Part shown: positions 16,424 through 24,015 of the stretch, in pieces
Layout: each line of letters begins with the position of its first letter
Position numbering within the stretch: the first letter of the stretch is position 1
Origin: Catenulispora sp. EB89
GTDB taxonomy: Bacteria > Actinomycetota > Actinomycetes > Streptomycetales > Catenulisporaceae
Assembly (NCBI RefSeq): GCF_041261445.1
Contig: NZ_JBGCCU010000001.1
Span: 310,001 to 374,000, forward strand
DNA length: 64,000 bases
Direction of reading: 5' to 3'
Program-made: the position numbers and the translations under genes
The notes under the pieces: generated by a model
The model's input: only the letters and a program-made list of their open reading frames with translations
What the model was told of the DNA's origin: nothing
Databases searched by the model: none

Positions 16424-16606
16424 ATGTCCAAAACCGCCCGCATCACCCGCCGCCTGCTGATCCCTGCCATTCTGGCCACCGCCTCGATCGCACCAGCCGT
16501 GCACACCGCACATGCCACGGCCACCGCAGCCGGGACCGGTGCCGTGGTACAGGCGGCAGCCGCAGTACACGCAGACGGAATGCCTTGCATGTCCTGCGGC
16601 GGCTGA
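16424..16606 (+). CDS. Small secreted peptide with C-terminal CxxC-GG
   Basis: A 60-aa product. A twin-basic start (MSKTARITRRLL), a hydrophobic core and an AHA-type cleavage site near residue 31 form a Sec signal peptide. The mature part is about 29 residues, Ala/Thr-rich, and ends GMPCMSCGG. The CxxC followed by terminal Gly-Gly suggests metal binding, a disulfide, or processing. The ATG at 16424 is preceded by GGGGA. It is divergent from the LuxR-type regulator and one base pair from the next gene. It is too short to assign to a known family. Candidates are a signalling peptide, a small metal-binding peptide or a modified peptide. Confidence 0.65.
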   Translation: MSKTARITRRLLIPAILATASIAPAVHTAHATATAAGTGAVVQAAAAVHADGMPCMSCGG

Positions 16607-16607
16607 C

Positions 16608-16982
16608 GTGGACATGGCCCTCCTCCGCCTGTGCCCAGGGCCTGATGCCCGAATCAGCACCCCGAGCCCTGAGATCGTCGCCGACATCCTGTGGGCCGCA
16701 GCGGTCCCCGCCGACGGTCTCGAACACATCCGCGCCCGGCACGGCCCGACCCCGACCGCCATCGACCTCGCACTGTTCCACATCGGATCCGAGGCCGAGA
16801 CGGTCGCCGACATCGCGCTGCGACTGTGCCGCCGCGCCATCGATGCCGCACCAGCGCTGGCCGGCTGGACCGCCACCCGGATCCCGCTTGGGACCCACTA
16901 CGACGCTGTGCAGACCGAGCAGGTCCCGCACTTGCGCGATTTCCTTCCGCAATTCGGTAACGACCACCACCGCAGTCGATAA
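16608..16982 (+). CDS. Unknown 124-aa protein following the CxxC peptide
   Basis: A cytosolic-looking protein of about 124 aa (GTG at 16608, or ATG at 16614). It begins one base after the peptide stop codon, so it is almost certainly co-translated with the peptide. It is mostly helical (PTAIDLALFHIGSEAETVADIALRLCRRAID) with two Cys and no catalytic motif recognised; the end is His-rich (NDHHRS). No signal peptide is seen. Because of its position it could assist maturation or immunity for the peptide, but that is inference only. It is followed 19 bases later by the NlpC/P60 gene. Confidence 0.6.
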   Translation: MDMALLRLCPGPDARISTPSPEIVADILWAAAVPADGLEHIRARHGPTPTAIDLALFHIGSEAETVADIALRLCRRAIDAAPALAGWTATRIPLGTHYDAVQTEQVPHLRDFLPQFGNDHHRSR

Positions 16983-17001
16983 CGAGAGAGTGAAATAGAT
17001 C

Positions 17002-19263
17002 ATGAAGAACATCCGGCGTCGGCTGTCCGCCTCGATAGCCGCCGGTTCGATGACCGCAGCGCTGAGCGTTACGCTTCTGGCCACATCGCCTGCGCATGCC
17101 GATGGTGCGGCAGCATGCGCCGATACATCCAGCAAGGGCGGTGTCATATCCCCTTGCATGATGATCGCCCGGGCATACAACTGGATTGCCGCAGGCGTTC
17201 CATACGACCAGGGCGGTTGGTATGCCAGCCCGTCCGGAGACGGCACCTACCGTGAGGACTGTGCCGGATTCGTGGCGATGGCCTGGCACATGAAGTGGAG
17301 CCCGCCAGTCACCTACGCTCCGCCCGGTCTGGACGACCCGTCCATCTCGAAGTACCTCGGTACCGTCAGCAGCCTGAAGAACGCCGGGAGCCTGGACACG
17401 ATCCAGCCCGGCGACGCGCTCGTCCTCACCGGCGAGCATGTGGTGCTGTTCGCCGGCTGGACCGACTCCTCGCATACGTCAGCGGTGATTGACTCTGAAT
17501 CCCATACGGGTGTTCCTACCTCACAGAGTGCAGGACTCTATGCCTGGAGCACCAAATACCTGATCGGCGAGGGCTACAAGGTCTATCGGTACAACAACGA
17601 CCAGCTCAGCAATCCCGCCAGCCCTCCGACCACCACTGTCGACAGTGCATCTGTCACCAATTCGGCGGTGACGCTAACCGGCACCGCGTCCCCTGGCGCA
17701 GACTACTTCTACTTCCACGTGCAGCAGAACGGTGTCGACAAGCTCTACTCTCCTGCAGTGGCTGGGACTCCGGGAACCCCGCACCACACCTGGAGTTTTG
17801 ACCCGAAGTCCCTGCCGAATGGCACCTACCAGGTGATCGCTTCGGCGAGCCTCAACGGGCAAATCGGTACGTCAGCCGGCTACAACATCACGATTAACAA
17901 CGCTCCCGCTGCGCCTCCCGCGCCTTCGGTATCGAGCCCATCCGGCATCGCCACAGGCGTTGTGGCGATGACCGCTTCTGCCCCGGGTGCAAACTCTGTT
18001 ACGTACAGTGTTGACGGAGCCGTCGTCGGAACGTCTACCTCGGGACCGGACTTCTCGCTGGAGTGGGACTCGGCGGCTGTGCCTAACGGATTGCATTCCA
18101 TCACCGCAACGGCTAGCAATGGCAGTGCCACTTCTCCGGTCTCTTCAACAGTCAAGACGGATGTAGAAGACTCTCGGCGTGATGTGGGCGTGATTACCCC
18201 CAGTGCATCTGACGCCACCTCGACCAAGGTCGGAGATGCCAACGGTCAGATGCACGTGTTCAGCCGCGGTGCCGACGGCCACCTGTACGACAGCTATGCA
18301 ATGCCGGGCGGCGCGTGGAACCTCTACGATCTGACTAAATATGGAGGTGCGCCGGCGATTTCGGGCGCTCCGGCTGCGGTGGTCGACTCGTCTGGTGTTC
18401 TGAACGTGTTCAGTCGTGGCGCGAACGGCCATCTTTACGACACCTACGCCGCTGCGGGAGCAGCGTGGAACGACTTCGACCTGACTGCTCAGGGCGGAGC
18501 TCCAACGATCGGGACGGATCCCGCGGTGACGGTGGACAGCTCCGGGACGATGAACGTGTTCACTCGTGGTGCGGACGGTCACCTGTACGACACCTACGCT
18601 CAGGCTGGCGCAGTGTGGAACGATTTCGACCTGACTGCTCAGGGCGGCGCCCCGACCATCACGAACAACCCTGCGGTGACGGTGGACAGCTCCGCGACGA
18701 TGAATGTGTTCACCCGTGGTGCGGACGGTCACCTGTACGACTCGTACGCCAAGGCCGGCGGGACCTGGAACGACTACGACCTCACAGCACAGGCCGGTGC
18801 TCCGACCATCACGAACAACCCTGCGGTGACGGTGGACACTTCGGGGACGATGAACGTGTTCACTCGTGGTGCGGACGGTCACCTGTATGACTCGTACGCC
18901 AAGTCCGGTGGGACCTGGAACGACTACGACCTGACTGCTCAGGCTGGCGCTCCGACCATCACGAACAATCCTGCGGTGACGGTGGACACTTCGGGGACGA
19001 TGAACGTGTTCGCCCGTGGCGCGGACGGTCACCTGTATGACTCGTACGCCAAGGCCGGTGGGACCTGGAATGACTACGACCTCACAGCACAGGCCGGCGC
19101 CCCGACGATCGTCAACGAGCCGTCCGTCACCGTTGACACCTCGGGGACGATGAATGTGTTCACCCGTGGTGCGGACGGTCACCTGTACGACTCGTACGCC
19201 AAGGCCGGCGGGACCTGGAACGACTACGACCTGACCTCCGGAGCGAGCGTTCCCGTCATGTAG
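17002..19263 (+). CDS. Secreted NlpC/P60 hydrolase with Ig-like and seven propeller-type repeats
   Basis: A 753-aa protein. A Sec signal peptide (residues 1-34, cleavage after AHA) is followed by an NlpC/P60-type domain (about 50-185) with the catalytic-type Cys in REDCAGFVAMAW and the His in GEHVVLFAGW. Two Ig-like segments (about 210-300 and 305-385) come next, then seven 50-residue repeats (412-753), each carrying NVF-RGADGHLYD-YA and W-N-Y/F-DLT, as in PLL/tachylectin-like carbohydrate-binding beta-propellers. It is probably a secreted peptidoglycan or peptide amidase with a glycan-binding C-terminus. It lies downstream of the peptide pair on the same strand and is closed by a strong hairpin. 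The repeats are nearly identical at DNA level. Confidence 0.85.
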   Translation: MKNIRRRLSASIAAGSMTAALSVTLLATSPAHADGAAACADTSSKGGVISPCMMIARAYNWIAAGVPYDQGGWYASPSGDGTYREDCAGFVAMAWHMKWSPPVTYAPPGLDDPSISKYLGTVSSLKNAGSLDTIQPGDALVLTGEHVVLFAGWTDSSHTSAVIDSESHTGVPTSQSAGLYAWSTKYLIGEGYKVYRYNNDQLSNPASPPTTTVDSASVTNSAVTLTGTASPGADYFYFHVQQNGVDKLYSPAVAGTPGTPHHTWSFDPKSLPNGTYQVIASASLNGQIGTSAGYNITINNAPAAPPAPSVSSPSGIATGVVAMTASAPGANSVTYSVDGAVVGTSTSGPDFSLEWDSAAVPNGLHSITATASNGSATSPVSSTVKTDVEDSRRDVGVITPSASDATSTKVGDANGQMHVFSRGADGHLYDSYAMPGGAWNLYDLTKYGGAPAISGAPAAVVDSSGVLNVFSRGANGHLYDTYAAAGAAWNDFDLTAQGGAPTIGTDPAVTVDSSGTMNVFTRGADGHLYDTYAQAGAVWNDFDLTAQGGAPTITNNPAVTVDSSATMNVFTRGADGHLYDSYAKAGGTWNDYDLTAQAGAPTITNNPAVTVDTSGTMNVFTRGADGHLYDSYAKSGGTWNDYDLTAQAGAPTITNNPAVTVDTSGTMNVFARGADGHLYDSYAKAGGTWNDYDLTAQAGAPTIVNEPSVTVDTSGTMNVFTRGADGHLYDSYAKAGGTWNDYDLTSGASVPVM
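18235..19263 (+). repeat. Seven in-frame 150-bp repeats
   Basis: Units start at 18235, 18385, 18535, 18685, 18835, 18985 and 19135. The last is cut short by the stop codon. Units 3 to 7 are almost identical, including silent positions, which indicates recent amplification or gene conversion; units 1 and 2 are more diverged. Confidence 0.95.
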
Positions 19264-19294
19264 CCAGATTCCAGTGGCCGTGACCACATAACTT

Positions 19295-19328
19295 CGCGTC
19301 CTGCGGCTCTCTGGAGCCGCAGGACGCG
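19295..19328 (+). terminator. Strong hairpin after the NlpC/P60 gene
   Basis: A perfect 15-bp stem (19295-19309 with 19314-19328) with a 4-nt loop lies 32 bases after the stop codon, followed by GCGTTTCGG. There is no long T tract, which is usual in GC-rich actinomycetes. Confidence 0.8.
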
Positions 19329-19438
19329 GCGTTTCGGTCGCGGCTCCTTCACAGCGTCCGGCTGCGAAGGTCTGCGATACACGAAGACCGTCGCCCGCGA
19401 CATCTCTGGCCGGGGTTCAGGTCAGCCGCCGCTACCCG

Positions 19439-19469
19439 CCCCTGGGTCGGCCAGGAGCCGACCCAGGGG
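19439..19469. other. Second perfect hairpin in the 19.26-19.50 kb gap
   Basis: A 13-bp perfect stem (19439-19451 with 19457-19469) with a 5-nt loop lies just upstream of the decayed DDE-type gene. It may be a terminator or a remnant of the lost left part of that element. Nothing else is seen in this gap. Confidence 0.55.
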
Positions 19470-19496
19470 AGCACGCGACCAGGGCACTGGCAGACG

Positions 19497-19781
19497 TTGT
19501 ACAGCGACCCAGCAGGTTTCCAGCTCCCCATCAAGGCACTCGGCTACAAAGCAGTGTTCGATTACCGCGTTGACCAGGTCGGCATCGCTGCCCAGGCGAT
19601 CCTGCTCGCCTTCCAACTCGCCCATGCCGACAAACGGAAGATTGTGGCCTGGGCCGACGCACTGCCCGACCCGCAGTCCGGCAGACCACGAAGACGTCCG
19701 GCACCGCGACGGGTCACAACCTTGAAAGCGTGGACGCCGACAGGCCGGATCCATCCGCCCGATGCGCTTCGAGCAGCCTGA
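19497..19781 (+). pseudogene. Deleted remnant of a DDE-type element gene
   Basis: The reading frame (about 94 aa) matches two separated parts of the 595-aa protein encoded at 24933-26720. Its first 30 residues (GFQLPIKALGYKAVFDYRVDQVGIAA) correspond to residues about 338-363 there, and from AILLAFQLAHADKRKI to WTPTGRI it corresponds to residues about 534-587. Some 170 residues are missing between them, removing the segment that holds the conserved Glu, and everything before residue about 333 is absent. Homology continues past the stop codon into a non-coding end with two hairpins, so a whole element tail was once present. The frame itself stays open but cannot encode an active protein. Confidence 0.8.
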
Positions 19782-19847
19782 CAAGCCGCTACTAACTCAT
19801 ATGAAGATCCGGGTGGTTTGAGGCAGCCTGCCCTGGCGAACAAGAAG

Positions 19848-19949
19848 CGGCCTGCCGCGTGGCCTTCTGGTGCTTCGGCAGGCCGTCGTTGCCACGTCCA
19901 GACAAAGCAAGAGACCCGGCTTGCAGCGACTTGCGTCACCACAACCGGG
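19848..19949 (+). repeat. Element end, copy B: paired hairpins
   Basis: Hairpin 1 is a 10-bp perfect stem (19848-19857 with 19876-19885). Hairpin 2 has CCCGG (19915-19919) with CCGGG (19945-19949) and a loop holding AGCGACTTGCGTCACC (19925-19940). The same order and a 15/16 match of the loop occur after the intact DDE-type gene at 26744-26882. The rest of 19782-20059 shows no gene. Confidence 0.65.
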
Positions 19950-20041
19950 CCACTTTAGGGGTTAACCACAAGTGGGGTACCGACGAAACTGTCTTGAGCT
20001 GGTCTCGCAGCTCGTGACTGGGGCTTGGTTCCCGGGCTAAG

Positions 20042-20058
20042 GGTGATCGTTTCCCGGT
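20042..20058 (+). repeat. Right copy of the 17-bp direct repeat
   Basis: GGTGATCGTTTCCCGGT, matching 15050-15066 at 16 of 17 positions in the same orientation. It is followed at once by a hairpin. Confidence 0.6.
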
Positions 20059-20059
20059 G

Positions 20060-20088
20060 TCTCGGGCCGGCTGGTGGCTGGCCCGAGA
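20060..20088 (-). terminator. Terminator hairpin downstream of the CWB2 gene
   Basis: A perfect 9-bp stem (20060-20068 with 20080-20088) lies 19 bases beyond the stop codon of the minus-strand CWB2 gene. Confidence 0.7.
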
Positions 20089-20106
20089 CTTGCTTGGGGC
20101 TGGACG

Positions 20107-22137
20107 TTAGAATTGTGCGGTGCCGTGGAGCAGTTTCACGATGGATGCTGCCAGGCTCGGCGTGATGATGCTGGTGCCGCCGAAGATGTCGGCGCGGATG
20201 TTGCCCGTGCGAGCACCGAGGACGGAGGCCGACTCGGTGGGGACTTTGCTGTTGATGCCGTCGACCAGAACGATCGGCCCATCGGACTCAGCCATGAACG
20301 TTCCACCGGTCAGAGCGTCGGGGTAGCCGGGGTTGGTGGCCGATGCAACGCCGTTGGCGATGCCGACCTGGGTGGTCGCGAACACGCCGGTGAACTGCCG
20401 CGCGACCAGTGCCGCGGTGTCGAACCGGTCCAGACCCGAGAACGACTTCGCCGCGGCTGGCCAGGCGTGACCGGCCTGGGCGCCGACGGTCGCCACGGTC
20501 TTGCCCTTCAGGAACGCCGCGGTGGCGGGGTCGAGGTTGGCACCGTCGGACAGGACGATCGCTGCCGGGGCGCCGGGGGCGACTGCGAACGGGCCAGCGG
20601 CGTAGGGGCCAGCCGCCAGGGCGTCGGCGAATCCGGCACCGGTGGCCAGCACTACGTGCTGGGGCGAGCCCATGCCGTCACGCGCCACCCGCAGCGCGGT
20701 GTCCGCGCGGTTGACTCCCTTGTACTGCGTCACCGCATAGCCCAAGGACTTGAGCTGGCTGACGATGGCGGGGTTCATCGCGCTGTCGCCACCGAGCACG
20801 TGGATGGCACCGCCGTGGGGCAGGACCCGCTGGATCTCAGCCAAGACCCGCGGATCGAGATGGGTGGCTGAGCCGTCAGTCAGCAGCAGCGGGCCGCCCT
20901 TCTTCGCGGCCAGCGGCCCGCCGGACAGCGCGTCGGGGTAATTCAGGCTGGTGGCGAGCACCACGGCCTTCGCCGATCCGCTGGCCGTCCAGCGCTGCTG
21001 AGAAATGGCGATCCCGGTGCCGATCCGATCGGAGCCGGCGTCACGATAGACCTTCGGTCCGGCGGAAGCCGGGGTTGGGACGGGGTTCGGTACGGGGGTG
21101 GGCGTCGGTGTCTGTGAAGTTGCGGTGGGCGGATTCAAAGGGGTTCCGGCTGGGAGGGGAACCCACCCGCCGATCCCCCTGGAGGCTCCGCTGGCAGGGA
21201 TTTGTGCGTCGGCGGAGTTGCCACCGGAACTAGAACCGACGGTTTGTCCCAGCGTGGCGCTATGGAAGAGCAGTTGGGACTCGTTTGGGGACCACTGCGG
21301 CTGGTTGTCGGCGAGACCGTTGACGGAGTTGTCGTAGACGGCAGTGGATTGCGCGATCCATTCCGGCGAACCGTCTGTGGGCCTGACAACGATCTGGCTG
21401 ACGTGCCCCGAGCCGCCCTGAAGGATGGCGAGGAACTTGCCATCAGGAGACAGTGACTCGCAACTGTCGAACCACTGGACTGGAACAGTTCGGGTGGCGT
21501 TGGTCGCGGGGTTGAAGATGGTGTAGGAACCTGGACCGTTGGTACCCCAGCCGATCTCTCCCGTCTGTTCGGCGACAGAGAACGGAAGTCCGGGGGCTTG
21601 CGTGAGCCGCTGCAGGCCGGTGCCGTCCGGGTGGATCCGGCTCAGGTACATGGTGCCTGTGTGCTGGTCCATGTCGTGGACGTAGAGCCAAGAACTGTCG
21701 GGGCTCCACTGATACCCGTCGAAGGTGACGGTGTCGCCGCTGCCCAGGGCTGGTACGGGAACGGCTGTCGCATTGGATCCGTCGCTGTCCGCAACGACCA
21801 GCACCTGGCCCTCCGGGTTGGAGGTGTTGCTCTCGAGGAATGACAGGTGCCTGCCATCAGGGGACACCTTGACCTGAGCGATCCGGCCGTAGGTGAGGAG
21901 CCCGGGTCCGCTCAGAGGGATGGCCTTCAATCCGGATCCATCTGGATTGGCGACAGCGATGCCATCCGTAACGTTCGTATTCGGGCTTGGGTTGTACGCG
22001 AAGACGACTTGGCCAGTCAGCAGTGGAGCGGCGGTTGGTGCTGCCGAAGCCGGGGACATGCCGGCGACGGACACGCCGCAGGCCAGAGTTCCCAGGATCG
22101 CGGTGCGGCTCGCTGTAGTCAGCCGTCGTGGACGCAT
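20107..22137 (-). CDS. Secreted TolB-like propeller protein with three CWB2 cell-wall-binding repeats
   Basis: A 676-aa protein. A Sec signal peptide (residues 1-33, AGMSPASAAP) is followed by WD40-like/PD40 beta-propeller repeats (about 40-310; SPDGRHLSFL, YQWSPDSSWLYV, LSPDGKFLAILQ, QWSPNESQLLF) and a Pro/Thr linker (about 335-362). Three CWB2 repeats follow (about 365-676), recognisable by R-G-x-R-x-TA starts (SDRIGTGIAIS, VNRADTALRVA, LDRFDTAALVA), NYPDALSGGPLA-type centres and a conserved GG near each end. CWB2 anchors proteins to wall glycopolymers, so this is a surface protein, possibly adhesive or binding. It has its own terminator and lies between the two mobile-element regions. Confidence 0.88.
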   Translation of the reverse strand: MRPRRLTTASRTAILGTLACGVSVAGMSPASAAPTAAPLLTGQVVFAYNPSPNTNVTDGIAVANPDGSGLKAIPLSGPGLLTYGRIAQVKVSPDGRHLSFLESNTSNPEGQVLVVADSDGSNATAVPVPALGSGDTVTFDGYQWSPDSSWLYVHDMDQHTGTMYLSRIHPDGTGLQRLTQAPGLPFSVAEQTGEIGWGTNGPGSYTIFNPATNATRTVPVQWFDSCESLSPDGKFLAILQGGSGHVSQIVVRPTDGSPEWIAQSTAVYDNSVNGLADNQPQWSPNESQLLFHSATLGQTVGSSSGGNSADAQIPASGASRGIGGWVPLPAGTPLNPPTATSQTPTPTPVPNPVPTPASAGPKVYRDAGSDRIGTGIAISQQRWTASGSAKAVVLATSLNYPDALSGGPLAAKKGGPLLLTDGSATHLDPRVLAEIQRVLPHGGAIHVLGGDSAMNPAIVSQLKSLGYAVTQYKGVNRADTALRVARDGMGSPQHVVLATGAGFADALAAGPYAAGPFAVAPGAPAAIVLSDGANLDPATAAFLKGKTVATVGAQAGHAWPAAAKSFSGLDRFDTAALVARQFTGVFATTQVGIANGVASATNPGYPDALTGGTFMAESDGPIVLVDGINSKVPTESASVLGARTGNIRADIFGGTSIITPSLAASIVKLLHGTAQF

Positions 22138-22322
22138 TCGTTTCTCCCCTTATGAAATGCGCGTTGTCGCTAGAGCGTGGCGACCCTACACCTGTTCGAA
22201 GGCTGATGAGTCATTAGGTCGCAGTGTTCTCACGAGACCTCCAGAGTGGGAGTCCGCATCTGTCGCAGCCAGACTCCACAGAGCCTGGCGGCCCCGCGTT
22301 TCGAATGCTGCCTTGAAACGGT

Positions 22323-22350
22323 GTGTCGGTAAACGAACGTTTGTCGACAC
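22323..22350. promoter_or_regulatory. 28-bp dyad upstream of the serine recombinase (res-like)
   Basis: GTGTCG (22323-22328) pairs with CGACAC (22345-22350), and AAACG (22331-22335) pairs with CGTTT (22338-22342) around a central AA. The length, and ends resembling TGTC...GACA, match crossover sites of resolvase-type serine recombinases. It lies 95 bases before the recombinase start. The 22138-22444 gap holds no gene otherwise and must contain the promoters of both divergent genes. Confidence 0.55.
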
Positions 22351-22444
22351 CGCGGCGTCTACGATGTCGCCGCAGGTCGCGAGTGTCGGCAACACGTGCC
22401 GCGAATCAACGTCGATGAACGGTCGGGCGGGTAGTTTTCGGCAC

Positions 22445-23032
22445 GTGCTCATCGGTTACGCGCGGGTCTCGACTCCAGATCAGAATCCGGTCCACCAGGC
22501 GGACGCCCTGCTGCGAGCCGGTGTGGCGCCGGAGAACATCCATTTGGATGTCGCGAGCGGTGCGAAGTCGTCGCGGCCGAAGCTGGATTTGGTTCTTCAG
22601 CTGCTGCGCGAAGGCGACACCTTGAAGGTCACCCGGCTGGATCGGTTGTCCCGATCGGTTCTGCACCTGATCACTCTCGGTGCGGAGCTGCGTGGGCGCG
22701 GTGTCGGGCTGCACGTGATCGAGCAGGGCATCGATACTGGGACGGCCGAGGGCCGCGCGATGTTCGGGATGCTGTCCGTCCTGGCCGAGCTGCAGCGCGA
22801 GCTGATCGTCGCCAACACCAACGATGGGCTGGCCGCCGCGCGGGCTCGCGGCCGCGTCGGGGGCCGGCGACCCCGGCTCACCCCCGACCAGGCCTCGGTT
22901 GTCCAGCAGCTCTACGACGCCCGGGAGAAGACCGTTCAGCAGATTGCAGACCTCTTCGGCGTTCCCCGCTCGACCGTATACGGCCACCTCGACCGCGCCA
23001 CGACTGTCCCACGGCAGCCAAAGGGCGTCTGA
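22445..23032 (+). CDS. Small serine recombinase (resolvase/invertase family)
   Basis: A protein of about 195 aa. The catalytic N-terminal domain shows IGYARVSTPDQNP (Ser nucleophile near residue 9) and the RLDRLSRS arginine motif (near 66). A long helix E segment (GRAMFGMLSVLAELQRELI) and a C-terminal resolvase HTH (TVQQIADLFGVPRSTVYGHL, about 160-180) follow. It should cut and rejoin DNA at short dyad sites, for cointegrate resolution or inversion. GTG at 22445 starts directly at the conserved core; ATG at 22415 adds ten residues. The 28-bp dyad upstream is a candidate site. It is the first gene of the recombination module. Confidence 0.9.
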   Translation: MLIGYARVSTPDQNPVHQADALLRAGVAPENIHLDVASGAKSSRPKLDLVLQLLREGDTLKVTRLDRLSRSVLHLITLGAELRGRGVGLHVIEQGIDTGTAEGRAMFGMLSVLAELQRELIVANTNDGLAAARARGRVGGRRPRLTPDQASVVQQLYDAREKTVQQIADLFGVPRSTVYGHLDRATTVPRQPKGV

Positions 23033-23131
23033 TCACACGACACGCCGTTGCTTAAACCATCAGATACTTGAGATATGCCTGACTGCCTCATAGCCTTTGC
23101 CCATATTTGGCATAGAGGGGCAATTATTAGC

Positions 23132-23719
23132 ATGAGTTCGACGGAGATGCTCAACGGCTTGCGGTTGACGCTGCGCGGGATCAGAGACGAGATCCAGCCG
23201 CTGGCGAACCGGGCTGGACAGTTGGAGACGGAGCTGGCTGGAGTGCGCGCTGAACTTGAGCCGCGCACGCAGCTGGCCGCGTGGCTGGAAACAGAGCTTG
23301 TTCGGCGACAGCAGGAGCAGGGCGATTCCAGCGTTGTCTCGACATCCTATTCGGTGAACGTCCATGCTGAACAACCCATTGACAGGGTGATGGGCGGGCA
23401 CGCCGGGCGGCTGCCGGTACCGCCCCAATCTGTTGGACTGCTTCGCGGGCCTTCGCGGCAACAGATCGCTGAGGAGTTGCTGACCACTGTCGCCAAGGAG
23501 CGCCCGATCGTGGCTCGGGACGTCGCCGAGCGCTACGGACTCGGAGTGGACCGTTCGCAGCGCGAGAGCGCTCGAGCCGTGCTGAACCGCTTGGTTGCCC
23601 AAGGCAAGGCGGTTCGCCTCGCCGATGGCTCGTTCATCCCGCCGGGGGCTCAGGATCGCGACTCTGTTCAGGGACAGCCGGCGGCCGCGTCGGCCGAGGA
23701 GGTCTGGGTGGCCGGATGA
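23132..23719 (+). CDS. Coiled-coil protein with C-terminal winged-helix-like region
   Basis: A 195-aa protein. Residues about 10-65 form a strong coiled coil (GIRDEIQPLANRAGQLETEL, AELEPRTQLAAWLETEL). A flexible middle is followed by a helical segment (about 125-180) resembling a winged helix: RQQIAEELLTTVAKERPIVARDVAERYG then ESARAVLNRLVAQGKAVRLADGSF. This arrangement suggests a dimeric DNA-binding accessory protein. ATG at 23132 is preceded by GAGGGG; an in-frame ATG at 23075 is less likely. It sits between the serine recombinase and the tyrosine-recombinase-like gene. The family is not recognised. Nothing is seen in the 296-base gap that follows. Confidence 0.6.
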   Translation: MSSTEMLNGLRLTLRGIRDEIQPLANRAGQLETELAGVRAELEPRTQLAAWLETELVRRQQEQGDSSVVSTSYSVNVHAEQPIDRVMGGHAGRLPVPPQSVGLLRGPSRQQIAEELLTTVAKERPIVARDVAERYGLGVDRSQRESARAVLNRLVAQGKAVRLADGSFIPPGAQDRDSVQGQPAAASAEEVWVAG

Positions 23720-24015
23720 GCACGAAGGCCGCCACCGAGTAGCACCTCGGCGGCGGCCGAAAAACGAGACCGTCCAACATTTCACAGGCCGACGGTGGCG
23801 TTCGTCCCGAGGATAGCCCGCACCGGCACCTCGGGCGGTGCGCCATGCCGTCTCCCCGGCATGTCCGCCCGCACGGGCGGCGGAAACAGCGAGAACCCAT
23901 GGTTGTCATCGCCATGCCACGGCGTCCCCATTCGCCGGACCGCGCCAACTTCACCGATCCCGTCGAGGCGTGCGACGCTGAAATCAAACCGGGAGTCCTG
24001 CGGTGGGGGGTGGTA

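Noticed and set aside
18235-19263. Regular repeats that could suggest a CRISPR array
   Set aside because: Units are 150 bp, lie in one coding frame, have no spacer pattern and encode propeller-type protein repeats.
19848-19949. Integron attC-like site
   Set aside because: Paired hairpins are present, but the R-box/L-box consensus and an IntI-type integrase are not visible.
22216-22244. Hairpin-like AGGTC...GACCT as a left end matching the element right end
   Set aside because: The loop does not match AGCGACTTTCGTCACC convincingly, and the stem is short.
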